NCBI GenBank assembly: GCA_023391875.1
Contig: JAEWAB010000004.1
Coordinates: forward strand, 310,001 to 374,000
Direction of reading: 5' to 3'
Source of the DNA: Bacillota bacterium
Lineage (GTDB): Bacteria > Bacillota > Clostridia > Oscillospirales > Ruminococcaceae
Length of the DNA stretch: 64,000 nt
Every line of letters begins with the position of its first letter. Position 1 is the first letter of the stretch. The position numbers and the translations under genes were made by a program. Below are positions 16,451-24,685 of this stretch, one piece after another. Under the pieces are notes generated by a model. It had not been told where the DNA came from. It ran no database searches and worked only from the letters and a program-made list of their open reading frames with translations.

Positions 16451-16489
16451 AGTGGTCACCAGTCCTTTCAAAGCAATTGATCTCTAACT

Positions 16490-17548
16490 TCAAGCTTCAT
16501 TTTTCTTCGGAAACCACCCTTGTGTTTTATTAATGAATCTGACAAGCAACAGCATGACAGGAACCTCAGTGAGAACGCCTACGGTGCAAGCAAGCACGAC
16601 CGGAGAATTGGGGCCGAAAAGAGCAATCGCAACCGCTACCGACAATTCAAAAAAGTCGGAGGCCGCAATCAGGGAAGCCGGCGCTGCTATATTGTGAGGC
16701 TGCTTCGTCCATCTGCATAACAGATAAGTGAAATTGGCGGAAATCACATTTTGTAGAATCAGCGGAACTGCAATTATTAAAACGTATATGGGCTGCTCTA
16801 AAATAATATCTCCTTGGAAAGAAAAGATGATGACCAAAGTGAGAAGCAGCCCCAAGGTCGTGATACCGTCAAACTTGGGAACGAACTTTTCATCAAAATA
16901 CTGTTCACCTTTTTTTCTAATCATCAGGAAGCGCGTGAGCGCGCCGCCCGCCAGCGGAACAACGACGAATAGGATGACGGAAAAGACAAGGGTATCCCAC
17001 GGGATATGCACGTCGTTCACGCCAAGCAGCAACTGCACCAAAGGCACAAACAACACGAGAATTAGCATGTCATTGACCGAAACCTGCACAAGCGTATGCG
17101 CCGGGTCGCCCTTTGTGAGGTTGCTCCACACGAACACCATCGCCGTGCAAGGGGCAGTCCCCAATAATACGGCACCTGTCACGAAATCCTGCGCCAAGTC
17201 CGCTGGAATGAAAGCTTGGAAGATGACCTTGAAAAACAAGGTCGCCAGCCCGAACATGAGGAAAGGCTTGATGACCCAACTGCTGCCACTGGATATGAAG
17301 ATGCCCGAAGGGTGTTTTCCGACATTCTTGATGGATTGAAAATCAATCTTCATCATCATAGGATAAATCATAATCCAAATGAGGACAGCGATAGGGAGAT
17401 TTTGACCTGCATATTGAAATTTCTCCAAAACTGCAGGAATACCCGGCAGGAATTTCCCAATCAGAATACCGGCTGCCATGCAGAGAAGTACCCATATTGT
17501 CAAATACTTTTCAAAAAAACCTATGCCCTGTGTTTTTTCCTTGCCCAT
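16490..17548 (-). CDS. acr3: Acr3-type arsenite efflux permease
   Basis: 352 residues with ten predicted membrane segments. It carries the Acr3 signature GTAPCTAMVFVWSNLTKGDP with the conserved Cys needed for transport. It belongs to the BART superfamily and not to ArsB. It expels arsenite, alone by proton exchange or with ArsA as energy source. I start it at the ATG 17548, because AAAGGAGA directly abuts the GTG three codons upstream but is well spaced from this ATG. It lies 15 nt after arsR and 39 nt before arsD. Confidence 0.95.
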   Translation of the reverse strand: MGKEKTQGIGFFEKYLTIWVLLCMAAGILIGKFLPGIPAVLEKFQYAGQNLPIAVLIWIMIYPMMMKIDFQSIKNVGKHPSGIFISSGSSWVIKPFLMFGLATLFFKVIFQAFIPADLAQDFVTGAVLLGTAPCTAMVFVWSNLTKGDPAHTLVQVSVNDMLILVLFVPLVQLLLGVNDVHIPWDTLVFSVILFVVVPLAGGALTRFLMIRKKGEQYFDEKFVPKFDGITTLGLLLTLVIIFSFQGDIILEQPIYVLIIAVPLILQNVISANFTYLLCRWTKQPHNIAAPASLIAASDFFELSVAVAIALFGPNSPVVLACTVGVLTEVPVMLLLVRFINKTQGWFPKKNEA

Positions 17549-17563
17549 TGTAAACACTCTCCT

Positions 17564-17911
17564 TTAGTGGGGTTTATTATTACAACTACACAACTCCTGT
17601 GCCTTACATTTCTGATATGTTTCGATGTCCGAAAGATAGGAGGGAAGCTCTTTAAGCCTGTGCTTGAGATATTCCCACAGCTCTTTGTTTGCCTGAATAA
17701 AGCCGTCGTTTACCCTGTAGTATGTCCATTGTGCGTTTTTGTAGCTCTCCAGAATTCCGCACTTCTTCAATGCTGTCAAGTGCCGCGAAGCGTTGGATTG
17801 CGTCATTTTCAGGCAGGCCTCGATCTCACAAACGCATAGCTCGCCATTCAGCAGCAGAGATATTATCCGCAGCCTGCTTTCTTCAGACAATGCCTTAAAA
17901 ATATCCACCAT
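17564..17911 (-). CDS. arsR: ArsR/SmtB-family arsenic repressor
   Basis: 115 residues, a winged helix-turn-helix repressor: IFKALSEESRLRIISLLL, then LKMTQSNASRHLTALKKCGIL and the wing WTYYRVND. The ELCVCEIE segment carries the CxC metalloid-sensing pair in helix 3 typical of ArsR. More Cys (QKCKAQELCSC) end the protein. It should repress this operon until As(III) binds. An ATGAG-N6-CTCAT inverted repeat lies 24 nt upstream of the start. Confidence 0.93.
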   Translation of the reverse strand: MVDIFKALSEESRLRIISLLLNGELCVCEIEACLKMTQSNASRHLTALKKCGILESYKNAQWTYYRVNDGFIQANKELWEYLKHRLKELPSYLSDIETYQKCKAQELCSCNNKPH

Positions 17912-17935
17912 ATCCTATCATTCCTTTATGCATGA

Positions 17936-17951
17936 ATGAGCATATACTCAT
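17936..17951. promoter_or_regulatory. Candidate ArsR operator upstream of the ars operon
   Basis: ATGAG-CATATA-CTCAT, 5-bp arms with a 6-nt AT-rich centre, in the promoter region just upstream of arsR. The position fits autorepression. The arms are short, so confidence is limited. Confidence 0.45.
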
Positions 17952-18042
17952 AGATATGCCCGCGAAAACTATTTGTTACAATATTCAAAACTTTTTCAGT
18001 TTCCTGATATCTGCTTCTCGTATGTTATAGGAAAGTTCTGTC

Positions 18043-19686
18043 CTATTTTTTATTGTGCGTTTTACCATACTGCTTCTGCCCGCCGGATAGATTGTATACT
18101 TTCTTAAATCCCTTGCCCAGCAGAATGTTCTGGGCTGCATTTCCGGTAACGCCTTTATTGCAATAGGTAATCGCCACGACGTCCTTATTTAACTTCTCCG
18201 CAGCTGCCCTTAAGTCAGCATGGGGAATGCTCTTTGCAGACTCAATATGGTTCTTCTCATATTGTGCAACCGCTCTTGCGTCAATCAGCGCATATTCCTC
18301 ACCGGAGTGCGTGAGCGCGTCCAGCGCCTGCGCGGTTAACAGTGCTCTGCCTCTGTGAATGGCGTTATCCAGTATCATGCCGGTGTACATCACCGGGTCT
18401 TTCGTCGTTGAAAACGGCGGGGCATAGGCCAGATCAAGATGAAAGAGGTCTTCGACCTTTGCTTTGAAGGTGATTGCCGTTGCGAATATATCGATCCTCT
18501 TATCCACGCCCTCAAACCCGACAATCTGCGCGCCCAAAAGCCTGCCGCTTTCCTTGTCAGCGATTCCCTTGATGACCATTTCCTTGCCGCCCATATATTC
18601 CGGTTTGTTGGGTTTAATATTGTGGCATACCACCACATCGAAGCCTTGTTCCGACGCTTCTCGTTCGGAAAGGCCGGTTTGCGCTACCGTCAGATCAAAA
18701 ATCCTAAAGATTCCCGTGCCGAGAACACCCTTAAATTCCAAATCGCCGCCCGTCATACTGTCGCCGGCGATCCGGCCGGTTTTGTTGGCGGTGGAGCCTA
18801 AAGGCCGATAGATTGGATTTCCCGTTACCACATGAAACTGTTCGATGCAGTCGCCGCAGGCGTAAATATCCGGCAGGTTGGTCTGCATCTTTGTATCCAC
18901 ACGGATAGCTCCGGCAACACCAAACTCGATTCCCACCGCCGCAGCTAACTCCGTGTTGGGACGCACGCCGGTGGACACAAGCACCATATCTGCCTTTATT
19001 TCTTTACCGTCCGACAAAACCACATTGCTTATAGCTATTTCAGCGATGGAAACGCCCGTCAGCACGGAGACACCGTTCTTTTTGATGTGATCTTCCACAT
19101 ACACCGCCATGTCGCTGTCTAGCCCCGGCGTGACCTGCGGCAGCTTCTCAAGCAGAGACACTTCCATGCCCAGCTTTTTCAGGTTTTCACATACCTCAAG
19201 GCCGATGAACCCGGTACCGATAATAGCTGCCGACCGAGGATGGTTCGCATCGATAAAGGCTTTTATGCGGTTCATATCGCCTATGTTGCGCAGCGTGAAA
19301 ACATGCCGGCCGTCCGCGCCCTTTATAGGCGGCAGGGTCGCTCTGGCCCCGGTGGCAATCACCAGCTTATCATAATGGTCGGTGAATAGGTCTCCCGTGG
19401 TCAGGTTTTTAACAGTAATGCTTTTCGTATCAGGCGAGATAGCAAGCACTTCGTGCAGGGTGAAAATGTCCACATTATACTTACTTTTAAAGAACGCGGG
19501 ATCGCGTGGGGTCAGTTCATCCGCACTTTCAACCTCTCCGCCGATATAGTAGGGCATACCGCAGCCGGAGTAGGAGATAAAGCTGTCCTTTTCATAAATG
19601 ACGATTTGTGCATCCTCGCTGTTTCTCCTCGCCTTGGCGGCGGCGGAGGTTCCGGCGGCAACGGCTCCTATAATAATAATCCGCAT
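18043..19686 (-). CDS. CoA-disulfide/persulfide reductase with C-terminal rhodanese domain
   Basis: 547 residues. Residues 1-445 are a pyridine-nucleotide disulfide oxidoreductase: the FAD motif GAVAAGTSAAAKAR, the single redox Cys in SYSGCGMPYYIGG (as in CoA-disulfide reductase, not a CxxxxC pair), the NAD motif IIGTGFIGLEVCENL and ACGDCIEQ. The last about 90 residues are a rhodanese domain with active-site ITYCNKG. Such fusions reduce CoA-disulfide, CoA-persulfide or polysulfide with NAD(P)H. The start at 19686 follows AAAGGAGA. It is co-transcribed with the arsR-like gene 19 nt upstream and lies beside the ars operon, so a role in thiol or sulfur stress under metalloid load is likely. Confidence 0.9.
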   Translation of the reverse strand: MRIIIIGAVAAGTSAAAKARRNSEDAQIVIYEKDSFISYSGCGMPYYIGGEVESADELTPRDPAFFKSKYNVDIFTLHEVLAISPDTKSITVKNLTTGDLFTDHYDKLVIATGARATLPPIKGADGRHVFTLRNIGDMNRIKAFIDANHPRSAAIIGTGFIGLEVCENLKKLGMEVSLLEKLPQVTPGLDSDMAVYVEDHIKKNGVSVLTGVSIAEIAISNVVLSDGKEIKADMVLVSTGVRPNTELAAAVGIEFGVAGAIRVDTKMQTNLPDIYACGDCIEQFHVVTGNPIYRPLGSTANKTGRIAGDSMTGGDLEFKGVLGTGIFRIFDLTVAQTGLSEREASEQGFDVVVCHNIKPNKPEYMGGKEMVIKGIADKESGRLLGAQIVGFEGVDKRIDIFATAITFKAKVEDLFHLDLAYAPPFSTTKDPVMYTGMILDNAIHRGRALLTAQALDALTHSGEEYALIDARAVAQYEKNHIESAKSIPHADLRAAAEKLNKDVVAITYCNKGVTGNAAQNILLGKGFKKVYNLSGGQKQYGKTHNKK

Positions 19687-19705
19687 GGCATGTTCTCCTT
19701 TCTGC

Positions 19706-20032
19706 CTATTCGCAGATGTATTTTTCATCAACATTACTTTGGTCAGGTGCTTCCATGATTCCTGTCAGTAAGTTATACGCTGCCCCGCACCCCTTCTTGT
19801 TAAGCGAGTAGTACATCCATTTCCCCTCGCGGCGGCAATTCACTGCCCCGGATTCGCACAGGCTTTTCATGTGATAGGATAGTGTTGATTGTCCGATATT
19901 TAAGTCATCCAGCAGCTGGCAGGCGCATTTTTCGCCGTTTTGCAGCATCTCAATAATCATCAGCCGGTTGGGGTCGCATAATGCCTTAAAGATTTTTGCG
20001 GTTTCCTCATGCTTGGATTCCAAATTATTCAC
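19706..20032 (-). CDS. Second ArsR/SmtB-family regulator
   Basis: 108 residues: IFKALCDPNRLMIIEML, then LNIGQSTLSYHMKSLCESGAV and the wing WMYYSLN. GEKCACQLLDDL holds a CxC in the sensing helix, like ArsR, so a thiophilic metalloid or reactive-sulfur signal is likely. The start is GTG at 20032; a TTG at 20023 has better spacing to GAGGTG and remains possible. It leads the persulfide-reductase gene and has a clear promoter and operator-like repeat upstream. It shares little sequence with the other arsR, so it is not a recent copy. Confidence 0.9.
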   Translation of the reverse strand: MNNLESKHEETAKIFKALCDPNRLMIIEMLQNGEKCACQLLDDLNIGQSTLSYHMKSLCESGAVNCRREGKWMYYSLNKKGCGAAYNLLTGIMEAPDQSNVDEKYICE

Positions 20033-20048
20033 CTCACATCGAATGTTA

Positions 20049-20078
20049 TCGATATGATAATTGTATATTACAAATCGA
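20049..20078. promoter_or_regulatory. Imperfect inverted repeat over the -10 of the second arsR
   Basis: TCGATATGATAAT and ATTACAAATCGA are imperfect inverted arms about a 5-nt centre and cover the -10 element. Autorepression by the encoded ArsR-type protein is inferred. Confidence 0.5.
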
Positions 20079-20088
20079 GAGTTGTCAA
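20060..20088 (-). promoter_or_regulatory. Sigma-A promoter of arsR2 and persulfide reductase operon
   Basis: Reverse strand: consensus TTGACA (20088-20083), 17-nt spacer, TACAAT (20065-20060). It is one of the best promoter matches in the window. Confidence 0.75.
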
Positions 20089-20332
20089 TGTGTATTAAGT
20101 AAAGTATATGAAAAATCTTTCCGATTATAAAATATAAGGCAAATAAATAGTATAATTAGATAATAATTTTGAAATTTAGATAATATTTGACATTAACAAA
20201 ATATGTTATTATAATAAAGTAAAATTATTGATTTTAAGTCGAATAAAATAATGGTAAAAACTATGCATTGAAACCTTTACTAATTCTCTTTAATATTAAG
20301 ACTTATGAGTATTTTAATGAGGATGGACAAGT

Positions 20333-20617
20333 ATGCTGGAAATACATATAACAAATCTCTGCAAAAAATACTCACGAAATACTGACATGGCACTGGATAA
20401 TATCAATCTTATTATCAAGCCCGGTATTCTAGGGCTGGTAGGAGAGAATGGTGCCGGGAAAACAAGTCTCATCAAAATACTCGCAACGATGTTACCAATG
20501 ACTAAGGGCGAGGTAATGATTGGGCACTACTCTCTTCCCAAGGTTAAAATTATATTGTGTAGGGCAACAACTTATATAAGTGTCCTGTTTATCGGACAGT
20601 TAAGAATATATAATTAG
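20333..20617 (+). pseudogene. Truncated ABC transporter ATP-binding protein
   Basis: The first about 70 codons are a clear ABC ATPase N-terminus: IHITNLCKKYS, then the Walker A GENGAGKTSLIKIL and MTKGEVMIG. After HYSLPK the frame runs into unrelated sequence and stops at 94 codons, with no Q-loop, signature or Walker B. No permease follows. It looks like a deletion or insertion scar in an AT-rich strip, the remnant of a lost transporter. The junction lies near 20540. Confidence 0.8.
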
Positions 20618-20681
20618 TGCTATAGTCAATAGGCCTCTGCACAGCAGGGCTTAGAATATATCAAACCAAGGAGAAGGTATA

Positions 20682-21428
20682 ATGAAAAAAGTATTATTTG
20701 TGCTCTTGGCATGCGCACTTGCAGGTATGCTATCGTCGTGCTTCCTAATCCCGGCGTTGCTCACAGACACAAGTTCAACTGAGGCATCGGCAGAAATTAC
20801 ACAGGACATCCCGTCCGTTGAATCTGAAGAGGACGGCGCTGTCGAGTTACCAGAAAGTGAGGCCCCCCCAACCGAGGCCGCTATAAACTATACCGCAGAA
20901 CTAACGAGCGGATATTATACTGCGGGCGTTGATTTTCCCGCAGGCAAATATGATATTGAAGCGATTTCCGGAGGAGGCAATGTGATATCAAGCAATGCCT
21001 TTTCTGGTGGAATCAATGCCATTTTAGGTACCGAGGATAAAGGTGATATGTATGAACAATTATACTCTAATATAGACCTGCCTGAGGGCGAGGTACTATC
21101 CGTTTCCGGCGTAAAAATCAGGATATCCAGTGACAAGGCATCTGGATCTCCGTTATCAATAAGAGAACAGCCCAACACCGAAACTATCCCGTTAGGCAAT
21201 GGAAATTTTGTTGCAGGAGAGGACTTCCCCGAGGGCGTATATGATGTTGTAGCAGTAGAGGGCGGCGGAAATGTAACCTCGGATAATGCTTTTGAGGGCG
21301 GAATAAACGCAATTATGGGTACTCAGCAGGATGACATGTACGAAAAGGCGTATAAAAACGTTTCTTTTCCGAGCGGTACAGTGCTTACGGTCGACGGTGT
21401 AAAGATCGAGCTGATACCCAGTAAATGA
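20682..21428 (+). CDS. Lipoprotein with a duplicated extracellular domain
   Basis: 248 residues. A signal peptide ends in a lipobox, LSSC with C20 as the lipidated residue. A Ser/Thr/Glu-rich linker follows to about residue 65. Then two homologous about 80-residue units: each has Y-TAG-DFP-G-YD, GGGNV-S-NAF-GGINAI-GT and a closing V-L-V-GVKI. The unit is seen in uncharacterised Firmicutes surface proteins; its ligand is unknown. Its promoter region is the scarred end of the ABC remnant. The ATG follows AAGGAGAAGGTATA. Confidence 0.75.
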   Translation: MKKVLFVLLACALAGMLSSCFLIPALLTDTSSTEASAEITQDIPSVESEEDGAVELPESEAPPTEAAINYTAELTSGYYTAGVDFPAGKYDIEAISGGGNVISSNAFSGGINAILGTEDKGDMYEQLYSNIDLPEGEVLSVSGVKIRISSDKASGSPLSIREQPNTETIPLGNGNFVAGEDFPEGVYDVVAVEGGGNVTSDNAFEGGINAIMGTQQDDMYEKAYKNVSFPSGTVLTVDGVKIELIPSK

Positions 21429-21511
21429 AAAAGCGCCCCGCCGCGAATTACGCCTATTCAACTATTTGGGGCTAGTTTGAAGCGGTTTTATCAAAATTGG
21501 ATAACGCAGAT

Positions 21512-21545
21512 AAATCCCTGCAACCCGTTGAGATTGCAGGGATTT
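21512..21545. terminator. 12-bp hairpin beside a tRNA 3'-end-like fragment
   Basis: AAATCCCTGCAA and TTGCAGGGATTT pair perfectly with a 10-nt loop. On the reverse strand this hairpin directly follows a CCGGCACCA sequence, the order expected for a tRNA gene end and its terminator. It may also end the lipoprotein transcript on the forward strand. Confidence 0.6.
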
Positions 21546-21559
21546 CAATTGGTGCCGGT

Positions 21560-21749
21560 CGCAAATGATGCAAATGGTTATTATATACGAAGGTTAGTAT
21601 AATGGTTCAAATTATTCTAATGTTTCTTATTTAAATTATCTTAGGTTAGGTGTGCATTTGTGAGCATCTTCGACTCAAAGTTATAAACATTATGTGAAGT
21701 TCAACAGGGGTTTTCAAGAACGCCCGATGTACCATAATGGGAAGTACAA
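21560..21749 (+). repeat. Dispersed repeat, copy A
   Basis: 190 nt similar to copy C at 57.8 kb. Shared stretches include CGCAAATGATGCAAATGG, then AAGGTTAG..A and GTTCAAATT.TTCTAATG. The core at 21682-21749 contains ACATTATGTGAAGTTCA and ACCATAATGGGAAGT as imperfect direct repeats around a GGGGTTTT..GAACGCCC inner palindrome. It has the same orientation as copies B, C and D. Confidence 0.75.
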
Positions 21750-21970
21750 CCGCTTAATGATTTGACTTTAGCATTTTTCCATACATTTTCACGAGGGTCC
21801 GTAAGGCTCAATATTTTGGCCTTCGATGGCACATATTGGGCAGATACAACCTGATCCCCAAATGTAATTGCCGCATTTTCCAAATTGGATACTTGTATAT
21901 TTTCCTGTTCTCTTAGTACAACCTTTGAAGCTTCTGAATTACGGCATGAATTGAAAAGCAGTAAAAACAC
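21701..21970 (-). pseudogene. Small lipoprotein remnant, start decayed and 3' end overrun by repeat
   Basis: A short frame with a lipoprotein-like beginning: FLSVAVFLLLFNSCRN reads as signal peptide and lipobox Cys only if translation starts upstream. There the expected start position (after the AGGTGA site) is TTA or ATT, not a start codon. The annotated start is a GTG inside the signal peptide. The last about 16 codons come from repeat copy A, so the original C-terminus is gone. The middle (VLREQENIQVSNLENAAITFG) is not recognised. It lies 35 nt downstream of the CPBP protease gene. Confidence 0.55.
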
Positions 21971-22005
21971 AGCGACACTAAGGAAAGCTGCAATTTTTAA
22001 TTCAC

Positions 22006-22800
22006 CTATGTTAATTTTTCTAATTTATTATTTTTTACAAACTTCCATGAAATTGCTGCTGCAATACCAATCAACGCTACCAGCAGATATCCTCCGTCAT
22101 CCATCAGTAATTTTTCCTTTTCTGAAAGCATTGATAAAGTAATTTGTAATACAATATTATGAAATGCATGAAAAGAAACATAGGTCCAGATACTTCTTCC
22201 TATGTTACACTCGCTTATACTTCCCATAATAAATGTAATAAAAATGGTTTCTACGATAAATAATAGCACTGCCAACAATAGAGAATGCTGTGTTACCATC
22301 ATTCCCTGAACAATCATTGGAATATGCCAGATTCCCCAGATCAGTCCGCATACGATACAGGCAATTTCCGTTTTCATGATCTTTTTGAGCATTGGCAGCA
22401 AAAATCCTCTCCATCCGGCCTCCTCACAGAATCCAGCAAATATCCACTGAACAAATAATAATATTACTGTTTTACCATCCGGAAGATTACCGTTAAAGGA
22501 TGCCGATTTAAAAACGCTACTCAAAAGCAATGCAATCGAAATATATACGATTGGTATTAACATTCCTGTCAGAATTCCCTTTGCTGATATTTCTTTATAA
22601 CCTATTCTGTCATGCTTGTCCAAAAAGCGTTTTACTGCAAGATACGCTACAAATGGAGCAAGAATAGGAAGCAATGCAGCTGCTTCAATATTATGAAACC
22701 ATATATAATAACCAACACCGCTGACTAAATATGTAATTGCGACAAAACGCAGAATAAGCTTTATTACTTTCGTTCTCTCTATTCTCATGTTTTGATTCAT
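22006..22800 (-). CDS. CPBP-family intramembrane metalloprotease
   Basis: 264 residues with about eight membrane segments. The three CPBP (CAAX protease and bacteriocin-processing) motifs are present: EEAGWRGFLLP, then IWGIWHIP and SFHAFHN. Conserved Glu and His bind the catalytic metal inside the membrane. Bacterial members process peptides, give self-immunity to bacteriocins or have unknown roles; no bacteriocin gene is seen nearby. The ATG at 22800 has GGAGAAAATT before it; a TTG four codons upstream overlaps that site and is unlikely. Confidence 0.88.
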   Translation of the reverse strand: MNQNMRIERTKVIKLILRFVAITYLVSGVGYYIWFHNIEAAALLPILAPFVAYLAVKRFLDKHDRIGYKEISAKGILTGMLIPIVYISIALLLSSVFKSASFNGNLPDGKTVILLFVQWIFAGFCEEAGWRGFLLPMLKKIMKTEIACIVCGLIWGIWHIPMIVQGMMVTQHSLLLAVLLFIVETIFITFIMGSISECNIGRSIWTYVSFHAFHNIVLQITLSMLSEKEKLLMDDGGYLLVALIGIAAAISWKFVKNNKLEKLT

Positions 22801-23116
22801 AATTTTCTCCAATCATATACTCAATTCGTAACATTCGTTTATGGTTTTATTACTTTTTAAAAATTGCGATAACCCAGTCCGGAGATGGACATGGAATACT
22901 AGGATTTAAGGATATCTCTTGCGAGATCCCAACTAAGGTTAGTATGTGGTTCTTATGCGAAATTCGAAGGATTCTCTGGGCTTACATCTTAAACATAATG
23001 GGAAGTCAAGGTATTTCAAGAACGTTAAACGCACAATAAAGAAAGTTAAATTTACGTAATAAACCTATAAAATGTAACGTAGAGTAACATTACTTTTATA
23101 ATAAAACAAATTAATA
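22801..23116. other. AT-rich gap with repeat copy B
   Basis: 316 nt without a gene. It holds the promoter region of the CPBP protease and repeat copy B. No terminator was found at the end of the response-regulator gene. Confidence 0.5.
22935..23030 (+). repeat. Dispersed repeat, copy B (degenerate)
   Basis: Shares AAGGTTAGTAT, then TTATGCGAA.TTC and AAACATAATGGGAAGT with copies A and C, followed by the TTTCAAGAACG stretch of copy A. Same orientation. It is more decayed than the other copies. Confidence 0.6.
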
Positions 23117-24685
23117 TCAGTCTTCTGAATCTACAGTAAGGCCTAATTCCTTGCGGTATTCTGTCGGGCTTTCTCCCACATACTTTTTAAATTTCTTATA
23201 GAAGTAATCAATGTTGTTATAGCCTATACGCTCTGAAATTTCATATACCTTATATCTGTCCTGCTTGAGCATTTCTTTCGCGTTTGATATCCGCACCCGA
23301 TCCAGATAGGAGTTAAAGCTTTCACCTACATTACTTTTAAAAACCTTGCCGAGATAAGCGCTGTTATAGCAGAACAGCTCCGCCAGCGTTTCAAGCTTGA
23401 GGTTCTTATCATAGTTTTTGTTGATATAATGAATCACCTTATCGATCACATGGTCTCGTGAAAAGTTCCCGATGGCTGTAATGGCACCCTCCACCTTCAG
23501 CTTAAGGTAATCTTCAATCTCATAGAGTCTGGTAGTGGAACGGATAGCCGAAATCAGTGCCGTATCGCTTTCAAACGAGGTACTTAACTGCCGGTAGTTT
23601 GCGAGTATACCGTGCTTGAGCTGTATCAAAATACTGGATAACAGGCTTTTAATATCAGCGGGCTGAACCTTCATAACGCAAAGCCTGGCGCAGAGGGAAC
23701 GGATCAACTCCGCCGCACGGTCGTTATTGCAGGTTTCTATCAACGACAGTATGCGTTCTATGTATTGCTCGGTATCAATATCGCTTACCGAATCACGCGA
23801 AAACTCCTCCGGAGCGGTATCCGGCTGCTGCGCAAAGCAGATACCGGCGGGATAAAAAAAACGCCGCCGCATAAGCTGTAGAGCGTCCTGATAAGACAGA
23901 TACAGGTCTTGCGGAGTGGTTACAACTCTTCCGTGCGCGGCAAATATCCCTTGACGGTGAAACTGGGCAAAACGGCGGTTGATATCGCGAACCATTTCTT
24001 CCTCCGCATGAATCACCCGTCTGCCTTTCAACAGGCAGATGCTGCGGTCGTGCAGTTTAAGCAGCTCTATCTGCTCCTTGTCGGTGCAGGAAAACGGGAA
24101 TAAAGCCTCTATTATATTTTCCTGATCGTAGTCCTCGCTCTCGGCGGCGATGACGCGGTAGCTATCGGAAGAAAAACCGATGCGAAAATACCTGTCTGCT
24201 TTCTGGGGCAGCTCCTTCTCTCCCTCATCAGCCTTTCCTTCCAATATTTCGGCCAATACCACATCACGGGCACGTTCAATGTAACGGTTCACGTCCACAG
24301 TGTTCTGCTGTTCAAGCTCAATATCCTTGCGGATATTCTTAACGGCGTTTTCAAGTTCATCCTCATCTATCGGTTTTAACAGATAATAGTTCACGCCAAA
24401 CCGGATAGCCGATTGTGCATATTTAAAATCTGAATATCCGCTTATGATAATAATCCGCCCGCGGAAGTTCTGCTTTTTGGCCTGTTCGGCTACATCAAGC
24501 CCGTGCATCATCGGCATTTTAATATCCAGCAAAACCAGTTCAGGTGAAAGGGAAAGCATCTTCTGCAGGCATTCGGTGCCGGTCTCAGCCTCGCCGCAGA
24601 CGGTAAAGCCAAGCTTATCCCATTCGATGATAGACCTTAAACCTTCCCGCACAATCGGTTCGTCGTCGGCAATTAAAACCTTCAT
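23117..24685 (-). CDS. YesN-type response regulator with AraC DNA-binding domain
   Basis: 522 residues. The receiver domain (1-120) has the phospho-acceptor D54 in VLLDIKMP, the acidic pair ADDEP and the Lys in LLKP. A long middle region follows, then a C-terminal AraC-type double helix-turn-helix (LETLAELFCYNSAYLGKVFKS and ISERIGYNNIDYFYKKFKKY). Family role: activates sugar-uptake and glycosidase genes when its YesM-type kinase phosphorylates it. It overlaps the kinase gene by 4 nt and closes the GH42-esterase-GH29 operon, so it most likely controls this locus. Confidence 0.92.
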   Translation of the reverse strand: MKVLIADDEPIVREGLRSIIEWDKLGFTVCGEAETGTECLQKMLSLSPELVLLDIKMPMMHGLDVAEQAKKQNFRGRIIIISGYSDFKYAQSAIRFGVNYYLLKPIDEDELENAVKNIRKDIELEQQNTVDVNRYIERARDVVLAEILEGKADEGEKELPQKADRYFRIGFSSDSYRVIAAESEDYDQENIIEALFPFSCTDKEQIELLKLHDRSICLLKGRRVIHAEEEMVRDINRRFAQFHRQGIFAAHGRVVTTPQDLYLSYQDALQLMRRRFFYPAGICFAQQPDTAPEEFSRDSVSDIDTEQYIERILSLIETCNNDRAAELIRSLCARLCVMKVQPADIKSLLSSILIQLKHGILANYRQLSTSFESDTALISAIRSTTRLYEIEDYLKLKVEGAITAIGNFSRDHVIDKVIHYINKNYDKNLKLETLAELFCYNSAYLGKVFKSNVGESFNSYLDRVRISNAKEMLKQDRYKVYEISERIGYNNIDYFYKKFKKYVGESPTEYRKELGLTVDSED

